64,000 nt of DNA from the NCBI RefSeq assembly GCF_002072955.1, contig NZ_LPUF01000001.1:2254896-2318895 (forward strand), given 5' to 3'. Of this stretch, positions 19,205-29,239 are shown piece by piece (positions within the stretch are counted from its first letter, which is position 1; each line of letters begins with the position of its first letter). Source of the DNA: Methyloprofundus sedimenti (lineage in GTDB: Bacteria > Pseudomonadota > Gammaproteobacteria > Methylococcales > Methylomonadaceae). The notes under the pieces were generated by a model that was not told the origin of the DNA, made no database searches, and saw only the letters and a list, made by a program, of their open reading frames with translations. Position numbers and translations under genes: made by a program.

Positions 19205-20392
19205 ATGATTTTCAAACCAACCTCTATTTCAACGGCAATACTTCTTTTAATGGTCGTTTTTCAGGCAGAAGCAGGTCAGAACCAACACACCAACAAAAGA
19301 AGCGAGCTCGGAAAACAACTTTTTTTTGATACTAATTTATCCAACCCTCCAGGGCAATCCTGTGCGAGTTGTCATGATCCAAAACATGGTTTTATTGATT
19401 CAACTGTATCGACTCCAACCTCAGAAGGTGTTACTGCAGGGCGTTTTGGTAGCCGTAACACACCAACAGCTATGTACATGGCTTTTAGTCCCAAGTTCCA
19501 TTACGACGAAGAGGAGGAACTGTATATAGGAGGGCAATTTTTAGACGGTCGTGCTGCAACACTTGAAGAACAAGCGCAAATGCCTTTTTTGAATCACCTA
19601 GAAATGGCAAATACCAATAAACAAATGGTTGTAGATAAAGTACGTTCAGCCAACTACTCAAAGTTATTCAAGCGAGTTTTCGGAAAACATGGGTTTGATA
19701 ATACAGAGCAAGCCTACAGCAATATAGCCAATGCTATCGCTGCTTTTGAACGCACAGAAAAATTTAATCGTTTTACTTCCAAATATGATTACTATTTGGC
19801 CGGTAAGGCAAGATTTACTGAACAAGAAGAGCATGGACTAGCACTGTTCGAGCGTGAGGATAAAGGTAACTGTGCAGCCTGTCACCCAAGTCAATCAGGG
19901 CCAGAAGGTGAATCACCCCTGTTTACTGATTTTTCTTATGATAATCTTGGTGTTCCTCGAAATCCTGATAATTTTTTCTATGCGATGTCAGTGGAATATA
20001 ATGTTGAAGGTGAGGCGTTTGTTGATGTGGGTTTAGCGGCCAATCCTGTCGTGAAAGCAACGGGGCAAACTGAACAGGAAAAAGGTAAGATTAAAGTGCC
20101 TACTTTGCGTAATGTAGCTATAACAGGCCCCTGGATGCATAATGGTTACTTCCAAACACTACAAGGTGTGGTCGAATTTTACAATACTCGCGATGTGCGC
20201 AATGTTTGTGCAGAAGCAAATATTACCCAGGCTCTGGCACAAAGCAAAGATTGTTGGCCAATGGCGGAAGTGGCAGAAAATGTCAACGATAGCGAGTTAG
20301 GCAATTTGAATTTAACGGAAGATGAAGTGCAGGATATTGTTGCTTTCTTAAAAACGCTAACTGATGGTTATCACCCCTTAAAGAATAAATAA
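19205..20392 (+). CDS. Di-haem cytochrome c peroxidase / MauG-family protein
   Basis: Exported protein of 395 aa with a signal peptide (about 1-23, ending AEA). Two c-type haem motifs, CASCH (53-57) and CAACH (223-227), stand in the spacing of the bacterial CcpA/MauG family. The start of the mature part (LGKQLFFDTNLSNPPGQSCASCHDP) and the later KVPTLRNVAITGPWMHNGYFQTLQGVVEFYN are diagnostic. Members reduce hydrogen peroxide or carry out long-range oxidations in the periplasm; which applies here is open. It is preceded by a Fur-like operator and followed by a strong terminator, so it is a single-gene unit. Confidence 0.92.
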   Translation: MIFKPTSISTAILLLMVVFQAEAGQNQHTNKRSELGKQLFFDTNLSNPPGQSCASCHDPKHGFIDSTVSTPTSEGVTAGRFGSRNTPTAMYMAFSPKFHYDEEEELYIGGQFLDGRAATLEEQAQMPFLNHLEMANTNKQMVVDKVRSANYSKLFKRVFGKHGFDNTEQAYSNIANAIAAFERTEKFNRFTSKYDYYLAGKARFTEQEEHGLALFEREDKGNCAACHPSQSGPEGESPLFTDFSYDNLGVPRNPDNFFYAMSVEYNVEGEAFVDVGLAANPVVKATGQTEQEKGKIKVPTLRNVAITGPWMHNGYFQTLQGVVEFYNTRDVRNVCAEANITQALAQSKDCWPMAEVAENVNDSELGNLNLTEDEVQDIVAFLKTLTDGYHPLKNK

Positions 20393-20425
20393 AAGCATCT
20401 ATGCTATGCTGATTATCATTTCTTA

Positions 20426-20453
20426 TACCCCATCAGTTTGATGGGGTATTTTT
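20426..20453 (+). terminator. Rho-independent terminator after the di-haem peroxidase
   Basis: A perfect 10-bp stem, TACCCCATCA / TGATGGGGTA, with a three-base loop is followed directly by TTTTT. It ends the peroxidase transcript just before oxyR. Confidence 0.9.
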
Positions 20454-20473
20454 AAGCTATTATTGGGGTGCTT

Positions 20474-21354
20474 GTGAACTTACGAGATTTGTATTATCTG
20501 GTTGCTGTAGATGATTTGCGCAGCTTTATTCAGGCAGCAGAACAATGCTGCATTACCCAGCCGACTCTCAGCACCCAAATCAAAAAATGGAAGAAAGTCT
20601 TGGAGTGCAAATTTTCGAGCGTTCCAATAAAAAAGTTATTCCTACCGAAACCGGCGCAACCGTCATTGCTTCGGCCAGGCGCATTTTAAATGAAATTCAA
20701 CAAATCAACGAACTGGCAGAATTGGCTCAGGACCCTTTATCCGGTAATTTCAGATTAGGTGCTTTTCCAACTTTATCGACTTATATTTTTCCTGATTTAG
20801 TCCCCGCCATCAAACAGCAGTTACCTAAGATACGTTTGATACTTATTGAAGAAAAAACCGACACGCTGATAGAACAGCTAAAACAAGGTAAACTTGATGT
20901 CGCCTTGCTTTCCTTACCAATAAACGGAGACACCTTGCAATATGAACATCTTTTTGAAGATGTTTTTAAGTTGGCAGTGGCAACTGATCATCCACTGGCG
21001 AGCAAAAAAATTATTAAACAATCTGATCTCCGTCAACAACAGCTATTATTACTGGATGAAGGACATTGTTTGCGTGGTCAGGCTTTACAATTCTGCCAGC
21101 TCAATGGTGCCGAAGAGCAGCAGGATGTAAGGGCTACGGGTCTGGAAACCCTCAGACAAATGGTTAGAGCGGGTACCGGAATTACTTTCATTCCTGAAAT
21201 TGCAATGCGTAAGCCAGACCCCGGTATCTGCTACTTGTCTTTTGCTGAACCTGTACCGAGTCGCAATATTGGCCTGGTTTGGCGCAAAACCAGTGCAAAA
21301 ACGCATTTAATCAAGCAATTCATTTCATTGATCAAAAACACTGCAAACAGTTAA
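20474..21354 (+). pseudogene. oxyR: Hydrogen-peroxide-sensing LysR regulator OxyR, frameshifted in an A-run
   Basis: The product resembles OxyR throughout, but in two frames. 20474-20587 encodes the start of the HTH (MNLRDLYYLVAVDDLRSFIQ, GTG start, with GGGG seven bases upstream). From 20582 another frame continues MEESLGVQIFERSNKKVIPTETG. The switch lies in six A at 20582-20587; seven A would restore QIKKMEESLGV and a product of about 294 aa. The peroxide-sensing cysteine pair is intact in EGHCLRGQALQFC. Either a sequencing error or a real inactivation is possible. Its position among peroxidase, peroxiredoxin and glutathione reductase genes fits its regulon. Confidence 0.88.
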
Positions 21355-21480
21355 GCCGCCTCATGCATTGACTGTATCAATGATTCCTATAGTAACAATC
21401 AATTTTTAATCCTCTGCTAGCATTGCTAGAATGTCCTTGAGCTGAATGGGGATAATAAAACGTCTGCTATTAATTTCCTC

Positions 21481-21617
21481 GAACTGAAAACGATAGTGGC
21501 GCATAATCGCAATGAAGAGAAAGAACATGTGATCATGTTACTCGAATGGATAAAGCATTACATGATTGTCTCTTTAGCGATATACCTAACGCTCATTTAA
21601 CCTTAGCTATTAATTAA
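21481..21617 (+). pseudogene. Remnant of an encapsulin-cargo-type ferritin-like protein
   Basis: In the 275-base gap between oxyR and the peroxiredoxin gene, one frame reads ELKTIVAHNRNEEKEHVIML and continues LEW. This resembles the AHNRDEEKEHAAM-LEW core of encapsulated ferritins, including the iron-binding Glu and Glu-x-x-His. From the shared ATGGATAAAG, a second frame reads KALHDCLFSDIPNAHLTLA, resembling the family's DYLFTD C-terminal region. Roughly ten codons that normally sit between these parts are missing, and no start codon or N-terminal helix is found. It is thus a truncated and internally deleted relic. The identification rests on my memory of the family motif. Confidence 0.6.
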
Positions 21618-21629
21618 CAGGATAAACTA

Positions 21630-22154
21630 ATGAACTCAATCGTACCTGATGTTATTTTCAAAACACGTGTCCGTGATGAAAGTCTCGGTGGTGATAACCC
21701 TTTTCGCTGGCAAGATGTCAGCACGGATGATATTTTCAAAGGCAAAAAAATAGCTTTATTTGCTCTCCCTGGTGCATTTACACCGACCTGTTCCAGTACC
21801 CATTTGCCTGGCTTCGAAGCCAAATACCAGGAATTTATTGATCAAGGTGTCGATGAAGTTTATTGTTTAAGTGTCAACGATGCCTTCACCATGTTTCAGT
21901 GGAGTAAACACTTGGGTGTAAGCCATGTGAAATTGTTGCCGGACGGCAATGCCGATTTTACCCGTGCGATGGGTATGCTGGTTAAAAAAGAAAATCTGGG
22001 CTTTGGTTATCGCTCCTGGCGTTACTCGATGCTGGTTGATAATAAACACATTGTTCAAATGTTCAGTGAGCCTGGTAAAAGTGATAATTGTCCAGATGAT
22101 CCATTTGAAGTCAGTGGCGCGGATACATTACTGAATTATTTAAAACAACGCTGA
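21630..22154 (+). CDS. Type II (Prx5-like) peroxiredoxin
   Basis: Thiol peroxidase of 174 aa that reduces hydrogen peroxide and organic peroxides in the cytoplasm. The peroxidatic cysteine, Cys54, lies in PGAFTPTCSSTHLPGF, the classic Prx5 active site. Arg in FGYRSWRYSMLVDN and the thioredoxin-fold core follow. Many relatives use glutathione/glutaredoxin, and here glutathione reductase is encoded 80 bases downstream, consistent with that reductant. No fused glutaredoxin domain is present. Confidence 0.93.
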   Translation: MNSIVPDVIFKTRVRDESLGGDNPFRWQDVSTDDIFKGKKIALFALPGAFTPTCSSTHLPGFEAKYQEFIDQGVDEVYCLSVNDAFTMFQWSKHLGVSHVKLLPDGNADFTRAMGMLVKKENLGFGYRSWRYSMLVDNKHIVQMFSEPGKSDNCPDDPFEVSGADTLLNYLKQR

Positions 22155-22233
22155 TTTTTCTGTCCGTGAACCGATTTAATCAATTTATGGGCTATTATGT
22201 ATAAATATTTTTTGACTGACTAAGGAATAACTG

Positions 22234-23583
22234 ATGTCTCAATATGACTACGACTTATTTGTTATAGGCGCTGGTTCTGGCGGTGTTCGAGCCGCTAGAA
22301 CGGTTGCGGATCTTGGTGCAAAAGTCGCTATTGCTGAACATCAATATCTTGGCGGCACCTGTGTGAACGTGGGCTGTGTGCCAAAAAAACTGTTTGTTTA
22401 TGCGTCACATTTTCATGAAGATTTTCAGGCTGCAAAAGGCTTTGGCTGGAATGTGCAACAGGCACAATTCAATTGGACGCGATTGATGGCGCAGAAAAAT
22501 CAGGAAATTCAGCGATTACAGGGGATTTACGGCAACTTGCTGGATAATTCAGGCGTTACGCTGATTGAAGGTCAGGCAAGCTTAATAGATGCACATACGC
22601 TAAAAGTAGGTGACCAGCAATTCAGCAGCCAGCGTATTTTGATCGCTACCGGTGGCAAACCGTTTATACCTGATATTAGCGGTAAACAGCATATCAAAAC
22701 TTCAGATGATATTTTCGCCCTTAAGCAATTACCTGAGCGTATAGTGATTGTTGGCGGTGGTTATATTGCGGTTGAATTTGCAGGCATTATGAATGGTCTG
22801 GGAGTAAAAACAACACTCTGTTATCGTAGCGAAAAACTACTGAGAGGTTTTGATGATGAGGTCAGGGAATTTGCTGCTGAAGAAATGCGTAAAAAAGGTA
22901 TTGATATTCGATACAACACCTCCATCAATGCTATCGAAGCTTTTGATAACGGACTTATCGCCCATATTGATAATCAACAGACGCTTGAAACCGACTTGAT
23001 TTTATATGCGACGGGTCGCACGCCAAACATTGAAGGCCTGGGGCTAGAAGCGATCGGTGTGTCATTAAAAGATAGCGGTGCAATTAAAGTGGATGAACAC
23101 TATCAAAGCAATATTCCATCTATCTATGCACTAGGCGATGTGACCCATCGCATAAATTTAACCCCTGTTGCCACTGCCGAAGCAATGGCTTTGGTCAATG
23201 AACTGTATGGCAATCGATTCACACCCGTTGATTACGAGCACATTCCAACAGCTGTTTTCAGCCAGCCTAATATTGCAACGGTTGGGTTAACCGAAACAGA
23301 AGCGAGAAAACGCTATAGTGATATTGATAGTTATAAATCCGTGTTTACTCCGATGAAACACACACTTTCAGGACTTAACGAGAAATCGTTGATGAAAATG
23401 CTGGTCAGACGCAGTACCGATCAAGTGCTCGGTATTCACATGGTTGGGCCGGAAGCAGGTGAAATTATCCAAGGAATGGCCGTTGCACTGCGTGCAGGTG
23501 CAACTAAATCCGTTTTTGATTCGACCATTGGCATTCACCCAACGGCGGCAGAAGAATTTGTAACGATGCGCAATCCACAATAA
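22234..23583 (+). CDS. gorA: Glutathione-disulfide reductase
   Basis: NADPH-dependent flavoenzyme of 449 aa that regenerates reduced glutathione. The FAD-binding GxGxxG (VIGAGSGGVRAA) is near the start, and the redox-active pair Cys43/Cys48 lies in GGTCVNVGCVPKK. A second dinucleotide fold follows (IVIVGGGYIAVEFAG), with the family's ATGRTPN and GDVTHRINLTPVA. The dimer-interface catalytic His435 is in GIHPTAAEE. CYRSEKLLRGFD contains the Arg used for the NADPH phosphate in glutathione reductases, which separates it from lipoamide dehydrogenase. Confidence 0.95.
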   Translation: MSQYDYDLFVIGAGSGGVRAARTVADLGAKVAIAEHQYLGGTCVNVGCVPKKLFVYASHFHEDFQAAKGFGWNVQQAQFNWTRLMAQKNQEIQRLQGIYGNLLDNSGVTLIEGQASLIDAHTLKVGDQQFSSQRILIATGGKPFIPDISGKQHIKTSDDIFALKQLPERIVIVGGGYIAVEFAGIMNGLGVKTTLCYRSEKLLRGFDDEVREFAAEEMRKKGIDIRYNTSINAIEAFDNGLIAHIDNQQTLETDLILYATGRTPNIEGLGLEAIGVSLKDSGAIKVDEHYQSNIPSIYALGDVTHRINLTPVATAEAMALVNELYGNRFTPVDYEHIPTAVFSQPNIATVGLTETEARKRYSDIDSYKSVFTPMKHTLSGLNEKSLMKMLVRRSTDQVLGIHMVGPEAGEIIQGMAVALRAGATKSVFDSTIGIHPTAAEEFVTMRNPQ

Positions 23584-23640
23584 TTTAAGAGAGATAGATA
23601 CTTCATAAGCATCACTTATATTCACTTGATTTATAAACAA

Positions 23641-24329
23641 TGTATGAAGGTTTTAAAAAGTAGACATAACTATTTTAATCATAAAGGCGTACATTTCATC
23701 GTTTTGAACAGTATAAGAACTTATGATGATTGGACCTATAACCGTTGGCCTACTGCAGAACAGCGCATGAGCGAAATGGCCGGGCTGGATAATCCTAACG
23801 GTTCACCGTTTATGGTGGGGGATGAACAAAGGAAATAGCTGAAAGGTGACCTCGATAAAGTAGCAGAAGCAACGCATGTCGTGGTCTTTTCGCATTCCCC
23901 CCCTACAAAAAATTTATAAAGGCTGGAATTTTTGGACACCGAAGATGTCGAGCAAATTCAGGCCTTGTTAAAACCCTTTAACAAAGTCTCCGTGATTTAT
24001 GGGCATGTGCATCAGACCCGAATTCATACAATCAAATTGGCAATATCAGTTTCCATTCGGTAATGGCCACTTCCTGACCGTGGCCTTATCCGGCCGCTTA
24101 TGCCCAAGCGAAACAGTATTTTTCCAAAATTGACCGTGCCAATGAATAGAGCCGACTCGTTCTTTGAGCGAGATGTCACTGGCTGGTAATTTATCAATAT
24201 GGATAACGGTCATGTCGATCTGAATTTTACGCTGCATAACAATACAGACCGTAGCGTCAAATTTAGCAAGGTCGATAAACAAGCAGAAGATACACAGTAT
24301 AAATCCAAAGACTCACGTAGTCATCGATG
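23641..24329 (+). pseudogene. Decayed periplasmic metallophosphoesterase
   Basis: Pieces of a calcineurin-like phosphoesterase can be read across several frames: GVHFIVLNSIRTYDDWTYN, then QRMSEMAGLDNPNGSPFMVG, VVVFSHSPP, a metal-binding IYGHVHQ, KLTVPMNRADSFFERD and INMDNGHVDLNFTLHNNTD. A TAG at 23836 replaces an expected Trp codon (RK-stop-LKGDL). At least three frame changes follow, and the N-terminal half, including the first metal ligands and signal peptide, is gone. The order of pieces is intact, so this is in-place decay. It is followed immediately by a decayed cytochrome gene, and the two were probably once co-transcribed. Confidence 0.8.
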
Positions 24330-24659
24330 ATTCAGGCTGATGAATTTAAAGATCAGGACTTACAGCGCTGGCAACAACAATTTATGGAGATTGTGCAACA
24401 AGGCCGGGTATTATGGACCAGCGGGGAGCTAGGCAGTAACGGTGTTGCCCCGAATGCCGCGAACACCCACCCGGAAACCTATCCAAAATATCAAAAACAA
24501 ATTGGCAAAGTCATCTCCTCTAGGAAATGATTAACTGGTGTTTGCGCAACCCTTTGGAAGATCAGCCATTAGCAGCTGATTGATCATAAAATGACTGCAT
24601 TACAAGCTTATGTGCTTCATGAACGTCGTGGTGTGCCATTGAATCCCGGTAAACATTAA
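24327..24659 (+). pseudogene. Decayed small cytochrome c gene with its haem motif deleted
   Basis: The first open part reads DEFKDQDLQRWQQQFMEIV, then LWTSGELGSNGV joined directly to APNAANTHPETYPK. In relatives I recall, a CxxCH haem site sits between NGV and PNAANT, so an in-frame deletion seems to have removed it. Downstream pieces NWCLRNPLEDQPLA and LQAYVLHERRGVPLNPGKH lie in two other frames, ending at the TAA at 24657-24659. The protein could not bind haem even if translated. It belongs with the metallophosphoesterase relic before it. Confidence 0.75.
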
Positions 24660-24975
24660 CCCCTCCCGCACAACCAAGTGTTCAAAAGTAGGCAGGGCAG
24701 GGAAGCTACTTTTGAACCAAGAAAAAATATGGGTTACAGGTTGTCAGTTAATACGCCCAAAATTGATAATTCTTAGTGGGTACTTATTTAAGGCTCTGAA
24801 TAAACCTTAAATAAGCAACAAGAATTGATAATATGACTAACAGATCATGCAATTAACTGACTATTTGCGAAAACAACCTGAACTTCCATTAGCCCTAATA
24901 TAGGATCTGTTTCCTGAATTTCCAGGGGAATAACGGTGTCCGCTAACAAACGCAGGGCAGTCTAGTTCAGCATAG
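24660..24975. other. Gene-free spacer with two perfect inverted repeats
   Basis: GTTCAAAAGTAG (24680-24691) pairs perfectly with CTACTTTTGAAC (24706-24717) around a 14-base loop. CTTATTTAAGG (24783-24793) pairs perfectly with CCTTAAATAAG (24805-24815) around an 11-base loop, and AATTGATAAT occurs on both sides of it as a direct repeat. No T-run follows either. Short open stretches near 24847-24905 are not recognisable. It probably acts as transcription boundary between the decayed genes and the convergent oxidoreductase, or is relic mobile DNA. Confidence 0.5.
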
Positions 24976-27900
24976 TTATACTAATACCCGCTCAATCCCA
25001 CCTTTGGATGCCTGTTTGATATAAGTCTGCATCCAGTCCTTACCTAAGACATTACGCGCAATTTCTACCACGATATAATCAACGTCGAGTTGTTCATCAC
25101 CATCTTCAAAGCGTTGTAGGCCCTGCACACAAGATGGGCAAGAAGTGAGCATTTTAATGGGTGCAACTGGGTTTTCAGCGCGCAGCTTGGCCTTGTCATT
25201 TTCCAGTTCTTCGGCTTTGCGATAACGCACCCCGGTAGAAACATCCGGTCGACCAACGGCTAAAGTGCCAGATTCCCCACAACAACGATCAGATTTATGC
25301 ACGCTGGTACCCATTAATGCATTGACGGTTTTCATCGGATCTTGCTGCTTTAGTGGTGTATGGCAAGGGTCATGGTACATATATTGGGTGCCACTGAGGC
25401 CTTCCAGTTTGACACCTTTTTCCAGTAAGTATTCATGAATATCAATCATTCGACACCCCGGAAAAATCTTGTCGAATTCATAATCTTCCAGTTGATCCAG
25501 ACAAGTCCCGCAACTGACAACAACAGTTTTAATATCCAGATAGTTTAATGTGTTAGCAACACGATGAAACAGGATACGATTATCAGTTGTAATTTGATCT
25601 GCCTTATCGAATTCGCCAGCAGCACGTTGAGGAAAACCACAGCATAAATATCCCGGTGGTAATACAGTTTGTACGCCAACTTCATACAACATCGCCTGAG
25701 TAGCTAAGCCAACCTGAGAGAACAAGCGCTCTGAACCACAACCCGGGAAATAAAATACCGCCTCGGAATTGGTACGTGTTTTAATCGGGTCGCGAATAAT
25801 AGGAACAATATCATTACTTTCTATACCTAGCAGTGCTCTGGCCGTTTTACTGGGTAATTTGCCCGGCATTTTACGGTTGGTGAAATGCACCACATATTCT
25901 TGCATATTGGGTTTGCCAGTTGATGATGGCGGTTGTTTGAGTTGCGCTTTACCCCAGGGTCGGATAAAGAAATTACCGATCCGTTGCGCTTTATAAGACC
26001 ATTCAATCAATACTTTACGCATCAATTTAACGCTATTCGGATGATCGGTGGATAAAAAAGCGATAGCCAGAGTTTTCACTGGATTAAAGCTCTGCTTACC
26101 CATTTTACGTAGCAAGTTACGCATATTCATCGACACATCACCGAAATCTATATCCACTGGACAAGGACTTTCACATTTGTGACATACGGTGCAATGGTCG
26201 GCTACATCTTCAAACTCGTTCCAGTGCGTAATAGAAATACCGCGTCGGGTTTGTTCTTCGTATAAAAATGCTTCAATCAGCAGCGATGTAGCCAGAATTT
26301 TATTACGAGGTGAATACAATAAGTTAGCACGTGGAACATGCGTAGAGCATACTGGTTTACATTTTCCACAGCGCAGACAATCTTTTATGGAATCCGAGAT
26401 AGCGCCGATTTCACTTTGTTGCATAATCAGTGATTCATAACCCATTAAACTAAATGAGGTCGTATAAGCTGCACGTAAATCGGCCCCTGGCATGAGCTTT
26501 CCGGCGTTAAAACGGTCTTCCGGATCGACTTGTTTTTTGTAGCTATGAAAACTGGCTAGTTCTTCTTGAGTGAGAAATTCGTATTTGGTTATGCCTATAC
26601 CATGTTCCCCCGAGATAACACCGCCCAGTGAACGTGCAAGAACCATGATGCGTGCTACTGCCTCGTTGGCTTCCTGTAACATTTCATAATGATCAGAATT
26701 GACCGGTAAATTAGTGTGTACATTACCGTCACCAGCATGCATATGCAGTGCGACAAACACACGAGCACGCAAAATATCTTTATGCGTCATTTCCAGCCGC
26801 TCTATGATCAGCTTGAAATTATCGCCTTCGAAAATCTCTTTCAAACTCAGCAATAATTCCTGTTTCCAGGAAACTCGTATCGAATGATCCTGTATACGAT
26901 GAAACAAGGAGGGTTGTTCTGTGCGGTTAGTAAATTCACCTACACTAATACCCAGCTGTTCAAAAGCTGCTTCAGCCTTGGGTAAGGGCGTATCTAAATT
27001 GTCATACAACCACTGCCAGCGTTTGCGTACCTGTTCGACGGTATTGAGTGCTAATTCGCGTCGATCGCCAATTAGTTCAGCTTTATTAATATCATCTTCA
27101 TAGTGACGTAACGGTAGCTCTCCTTGCAGGAAGTGACTTAGCGCACTACACAGGCGTATTTTGTTACGCAATGATAATTCGATATTGATACGTTCGATAC
27201 CATCACAATAATCACCCATGCGCGGCAGTGGAATAACGACATCTTCATTGATTTTGAAAGCATTCGTGTGTTTTGCGATAGCAGCGGTACGCGATCGATC
27301 CAGCCAGAAAGTCTTGCGTGCCTCGGGGCTGACAGCGATAAAACCTTCAGCACCTCTGGCGTTACACACGCGTATAACTTCGGAGGCCGCTAAAGCGACC
27401 TGGTTTTCATTATCACCGACAATGTCGCCGATTAACACCATTTTCGGACGGCCAAGATGCTTGGCTTTGCTCGCATATCCGACGGCTTTGACATAGCGAT
27501 CATCCAGGTGTTCAAGCCCGGCTAACATAATCCGTGTCTCGCCTTCTTTAGGTAAGGCGTTTAGATAATCACGAATCTCTACAATGGCAGGCACAGCTTC
27601 TCTGACCTGGCCATAAAATTCCACGCAGATAGTACGTGTATGCGCTGGCATCTTGTGTAAAATCCAGCGCGCCGAGGTAATGATACCGTCGCAGCCTTCT
27701 TTTTGGATACCCGGTAACCCGCCAAGAAATTTGTCTGTAACGTCTTTACCTAATTCGCCTTTGCGGAATTGTGTGCCAGGAATAAGCAGTGGTTCTTCGG
27801 AAAGTAATTTTTTACCGCTGGCATCAAAACGTTTGAGTACAAAGTTAACTTGATCCTGGTCATGAATTTTACCCAGATTGTGCTGGAAGCGCTCAACCTC

Positions 27901-28892
27901 AAGCCAGTTCCCATCCGGCGTAACCATACGCCAGGAAACCAAATTATCCAGTGCAGTTCCCCATAGCACAGCTTTTTTACCACCGGCGTTCATGGCTACA
28001 TTTCCACCTATGCAAGAGGCATCTGCAGAAGTGGGATCACAGGCAAATACCAGTCCGGCACTGTCGGCAATATCCATAACACGTCGTGTAACGACACCCG
28101 CACCGGTATAAATCGTTGCATAGGTCTGATCAATACCTGGCAATGAGCTGGCATGATCTATCTGACCAATTTCCATTAGTTTTTCGGTGTTAATCACCGC
28201 AGAAAAGGGTGTTAATGGCACAGCACCGCCGGTGTAGCCAGTACCACCTCCACGTGGAATAATGGTTAAATTAAGTTTGATACAATCTCTAACCAGTTTT
28301 CCAACTTCCTCTTCAGTGCGTGGATAAAGCACAACAAAAGGATATTCAACGCGCCAATCCGTCGCATCTGTCACATGCGAGACACGAGCAAAACCATCGA
28401 AACAGATGTTGTCTTTGCGCGTATGCTTAGATAAGAGCGCCAAGGATTTGCTACGCATTTTTTCGGTACTTTTGAAGTGTGCTTCAAAGTTATCGACTGC
28501 TTGACGCGCGGCTTCGATTAATATTACTACTCTTTTTGTCCGATCAGCCCCTTCTGCTTCATATTCGGAGCTGCGCTTCTCCATTTGTGACAATCTATGG
28601 CGTAAAGCTTCAAGCAGCGATTTACGTCTTTTGCGGTTGTCAAGCAAGTCATCCTCGAGATATGGATTACGCTGTACGGCCCAGATATCGCCAAGCACTT
28701 CGAAAAGCATCTGCGCAGAACGTCCAGTGACACGCTCATCGCGTAGCGAATCCAGAACTTGCCAATTGTCCTCGCCTAATAGGCGGATGACTATTTCGCG
28801 GTCGGAAAAAGACGTGTAGTTATAAGGGATTTCGCGTAACCGTACTGGTGACGCTGCCGAAGATAATAGGGGGATTTTGTATCCACTGTCAT
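24976..28892 (-). CDS. Giant FAD-linked oxidase / Fe-S oxidoreductase (DUF3683 type)
   Basis: Multi-domain flavoprotein related to D-lactate/glycolate dehydrogenases. In order: an N-terminal DUF3683-like domain; FAD-binding domain ([37 protein letters not shown]); FAD-oxidase C-terminal part with GDGNVHTN and SGEHGIG; two [4Fe-4S] motifs ([22 protein letters not shown]); and two CCG domains ([21 protein letters not shown]). It has 1244 aa from the ATG at 28710. Family-like sequence ([17 protein letters not shown]) continues upstream in frame to about 28870 without a start. The ATG at 28892 comes into frame only if the run of five G at 28869-28873 had six, giving about 1305 aa. The substrate is unknown. 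Confidence 0.88.
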
Positions 28893-29239
28893 GCTAAGTA
28901 ATGGCGTGGTGAAGAAAACTTATTTTAGCATTTTCGAAGGCTATCCGTAAACATCCAACTCTAGGAATAGAGCAGGGTAGCGGCGTTTTTCAAGCCGCTT
29001 TTCTCATTATATTTTCTAGGGTTTTAGAGGGTTAATAGCTAGTCGTGTTGAGTGTCAGTGTTTTAATTTTGTGCATTTAAGATTAATATCTTAGGCAGTT
29101 TATGGCAAAGTATATAATTTAATTTTTTATTTTATGCACATTAACCACTGGCATATTGTCTCTGCTTCATCTGGTTATTTTCTGGCTATGAACTATTATT
29201 TTCATAATCTCGTATACGCTAAATAAGGATATAACAAAC
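28893..29239 (+). other. Divergent spacer with tandem hairpins and a terminator
   Basis: This 347-base spacer separates the minus-strand oxidoreductase from the plus-strand CoA-disulfide reductase. It holds CTCTA-GGAA-TAGAG (28959-28972, GNRA-type loop). Seven bases later comes AGCGGC (28979-28984) with GCCGCT (28994-28999) and a T-run to 29002, a plus-strand terminator shape. No gene on the plus strand precedes it, so it may end a small RNA or a leader transcript. The remaining 230 bases are AT-rich and presumably contain the promoter of the next operon. Confidence 0.45.

Noticed and set aside
25769-28819. Many plus-strand open frames of 60-92 codons
   Set aside because: All are antisense to the giant FAD/Fe-S oxidoreductase and reflect its codon pattern.
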